Assembly (NCBI GenBank): GCA_027452245.1
Contig: DAIDGW010000109.1
Coordinates: 1 to 50,641, forward strand
DNA from: Acidobacteriaceae bacterium
GTDB taxonomy: Bacteria; Acidobacteriota; Terriglobia; Terriglobales; Acidobacteriaceae
Length of the DNA stretch: 50,641 nucleotides
Direction: 5' to 3'
Below the pieces are notes generated by a model. That model saw only the letters and a program-made list of their open reading frames with translations. It was not told where the DNA came from and made no database searches. The first letter of the stretch is position 1. Each line of letters opens with the position of its first letter. This document shows positions 49,638-50,641 of this stretch, piece after piece. Both the position numbers and the translations under genes were made by a program.

Positions 49638-50641
49638 ATGGCCTACTCTCATCTGATGCTTTACGCCGATCAGCGCTGGATTGGAAATCACGGCATCGGT
49701 CGATTTGCTCGGCAGGTGCTAACCGGACTTAAATATGCCCGCGTTCCACTGGTCCAACATCCGGCTGCCCCATTCGACACATATCGGCTGTCGGCGGCGC
49801 TCCGAAAGTTGACGCCTGGCGACGTGTTCTTTTCACCCGGGTATAACACTCCCCTTTTTTGCCGGGCTTCATTCGTATTCACGATCCACGACCTGAGCCA
49901 CGTCTATTGCCCTGAGAATACAAGTACAGCCATCCAGTTGTACTACGCCTCCATCATGAAACGAGCATGCCGGCGCGCTGCTAAAATTCTGACCGTTTCG
50001 GAATTCACTCGCTCACAAATTATCGGATGGTCTGGCGTTGCTTCGCAGAAAGTACTGAACGTAGGCTGTGGAGTGGACGCGGCATACCAAGTAGACGGAG
50101 ACGTATATGACTTCCCTTTTCCATATTTGCTTTGTGTGAGCAATCGCAAAAAGCACAAAAACGAATTTCGAATCGTGGAGGCATTTGCGAAAGCTGCCCT
50201 GAACCGTTCGGTGCAATTTGTCTTCACCGGCAAGCCTGCCGATGCTCTCGCTCGTTGCATAGAGGAGCAGCGGGTCTCTTCGCGCGTACACTTTTTGGGA
50301 GAGGTGCCCGAGGATAAACTTCCGTCAGTTTACCGCGGTGCCATGGCGCTAATATTCCCCTCGTTGTATGAGGGCTTTGGGCTTCCGGTTTTGGAAGCAA
50401 TGGCTTGCGGAACACCTGTGGTCACATCCAACAATACTGGCATGGCCGAGGTGGCCGAAGAAGCGGCGCTGCTAGTTAATCCGATGCGAGTAGAGGAAAT
50501 CACCGACGCTATTCAGAGAATTACTGAAAGCAAAGCGCTCCGCAACGAATTCCGCCAGAGAGGTTTGGCACGCGCAAAAGGTTTCTCTTGGGACAGCACC
50601 TGTTCGAGAGTCCAAGGAGCTATTGCAGAAGTCGCAGAGTC
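49638..50641 (+). CDS. GT4-family glycosyltransferase, 3' end beyond the window
   Basis: An open frame of 334 codons without stop at the window end. The GT-B glycosyltransferase 1 domain is clear: FTIHDLSHV and TVSEFTRSQI in the N-terminal half, FVFTGKP and VHFLGEVPEDKL, then the donor-sugar motif FPSLYEGFGLPVLEAMACGTPVVTS with the EX7E glutamates. It resembles mannosyl/rhamnosyl transferases of exopolysaccharide clusters. Starts at ATG 49638 or 49656 are both possible. It begins 37 bases after the export gene and is probably in the same transcript. Most of the protein is present; only the tail is missing. Confidence 0.85.
   Translation, partial: MAYSHLMLYADQRWIGNHGIGRFARQVLTGLKYARVPLVQHPAAPFDTYRLSAALRKLTPGDVFFSPGYNTPLFCRASFVFTIHDLSHVYCPENTSTAIQLYYASIMKRACRRAAKILTVSEFTRSQIIGWSGVASQKVLNVGCGVDAAYQVDGDVYDFPFPYLLCVSNRKKHKNEFRIVEAFAKAALNRSVQFVFTGKPADALARCIEEQRVSSRVHFLGEVPEDKLPSVYRGAMALIFPSLYEGFGLPVLEAMACGTPVVTSNNTGMAEVAEEAALLVNPMRVEEITDAIQRITESKALRNEFRQRGLARAKGFSWDSTCSRVQGAIAEVAE

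Overview
The window looks like chromosomal DNA of a soil or sediment bacterium, most likely an Acidobacteriota (Koribacter/Terriglobia-like). This is inferred from moderately high GC, frequent TTG and GTG starts, the argR-C-B-F-G-H-A order, CRTAC1/FG-GAP and BNR-propeller proteins, and secreted hydrolases. It cannot be proved without a marker gene. I found no rRNA, tRNA, CRISPR array, insertion sequence or prophage.

Layout. 1-9.1 kb: a DNA glycosylase, then a mostly co-directional acyl-CoA block (B12-binding mutase-type domain, unknown protein, degenerate crotonase, MCC-type carboxyltransferase, HMG-CoA lyase, methylglutaconyl-CoA hydratase-like crotonase, YbgC-type thioesterase) ending with histidine ammonia-lyase. 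It reads as the lower leucine/isovalerate route plus histidine breakdown. 9.1-16.6 kb: a divergent HD protein and Zn-ribbon/XRE regulator, a terminator, then a compact arginine operon argR-argC-argB-argF-argG-argH-argA, with a strong promoter and two ARG boxes running up to the argR start. 16.6-20.1 kb: a galactose locus, galK plus a secreted glycoside hydrolase diverging from galT; the galT leader has an unusual pair of crossing complementary segments. 20.2-23.7 kb: a tiny Flp-like peptide gene facing a minus-strand cluster (HxlR regulator, VOC protein, BNR propeller, second VOC protein, MoaD/ThiS-like protein). 23.8-26.6 kb: xylB-xylA. 26.7-37.5 kb: secreted and membrane proteins (CRTAC1, lipase-maturation-factor-like, PYROXD2-like oxidoreductase, S9 peptidase, gamma-glutamyltransferase, TPR protein). 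37.6-50.6 kb: envelope polysaccharide/glycolipid region: paired SMR-type transporters, AsnB-like amidotransferase, ArnT-like glycosyltransferase, a near-canonical UDP-sulfoquinovose synthase, a GT21 glycosyltransferase, a polyprenyl glycosylphosphotransferase, a Wza-type export protein and a GT4 gene cut by the window end.

Best candidates for undescribed biology: (i) the cytoplasmic BNR-propeller/MoaD-like pair; (ii) the SMR-SMR-AsnB-ArnT-SQD1 cassette, which could attach sulfoquinovose or a related sugar to an envelope component; (iii) the possible pseudoknot in the galT leader. Functions are assigned from motifs read by eye; no database search was run.
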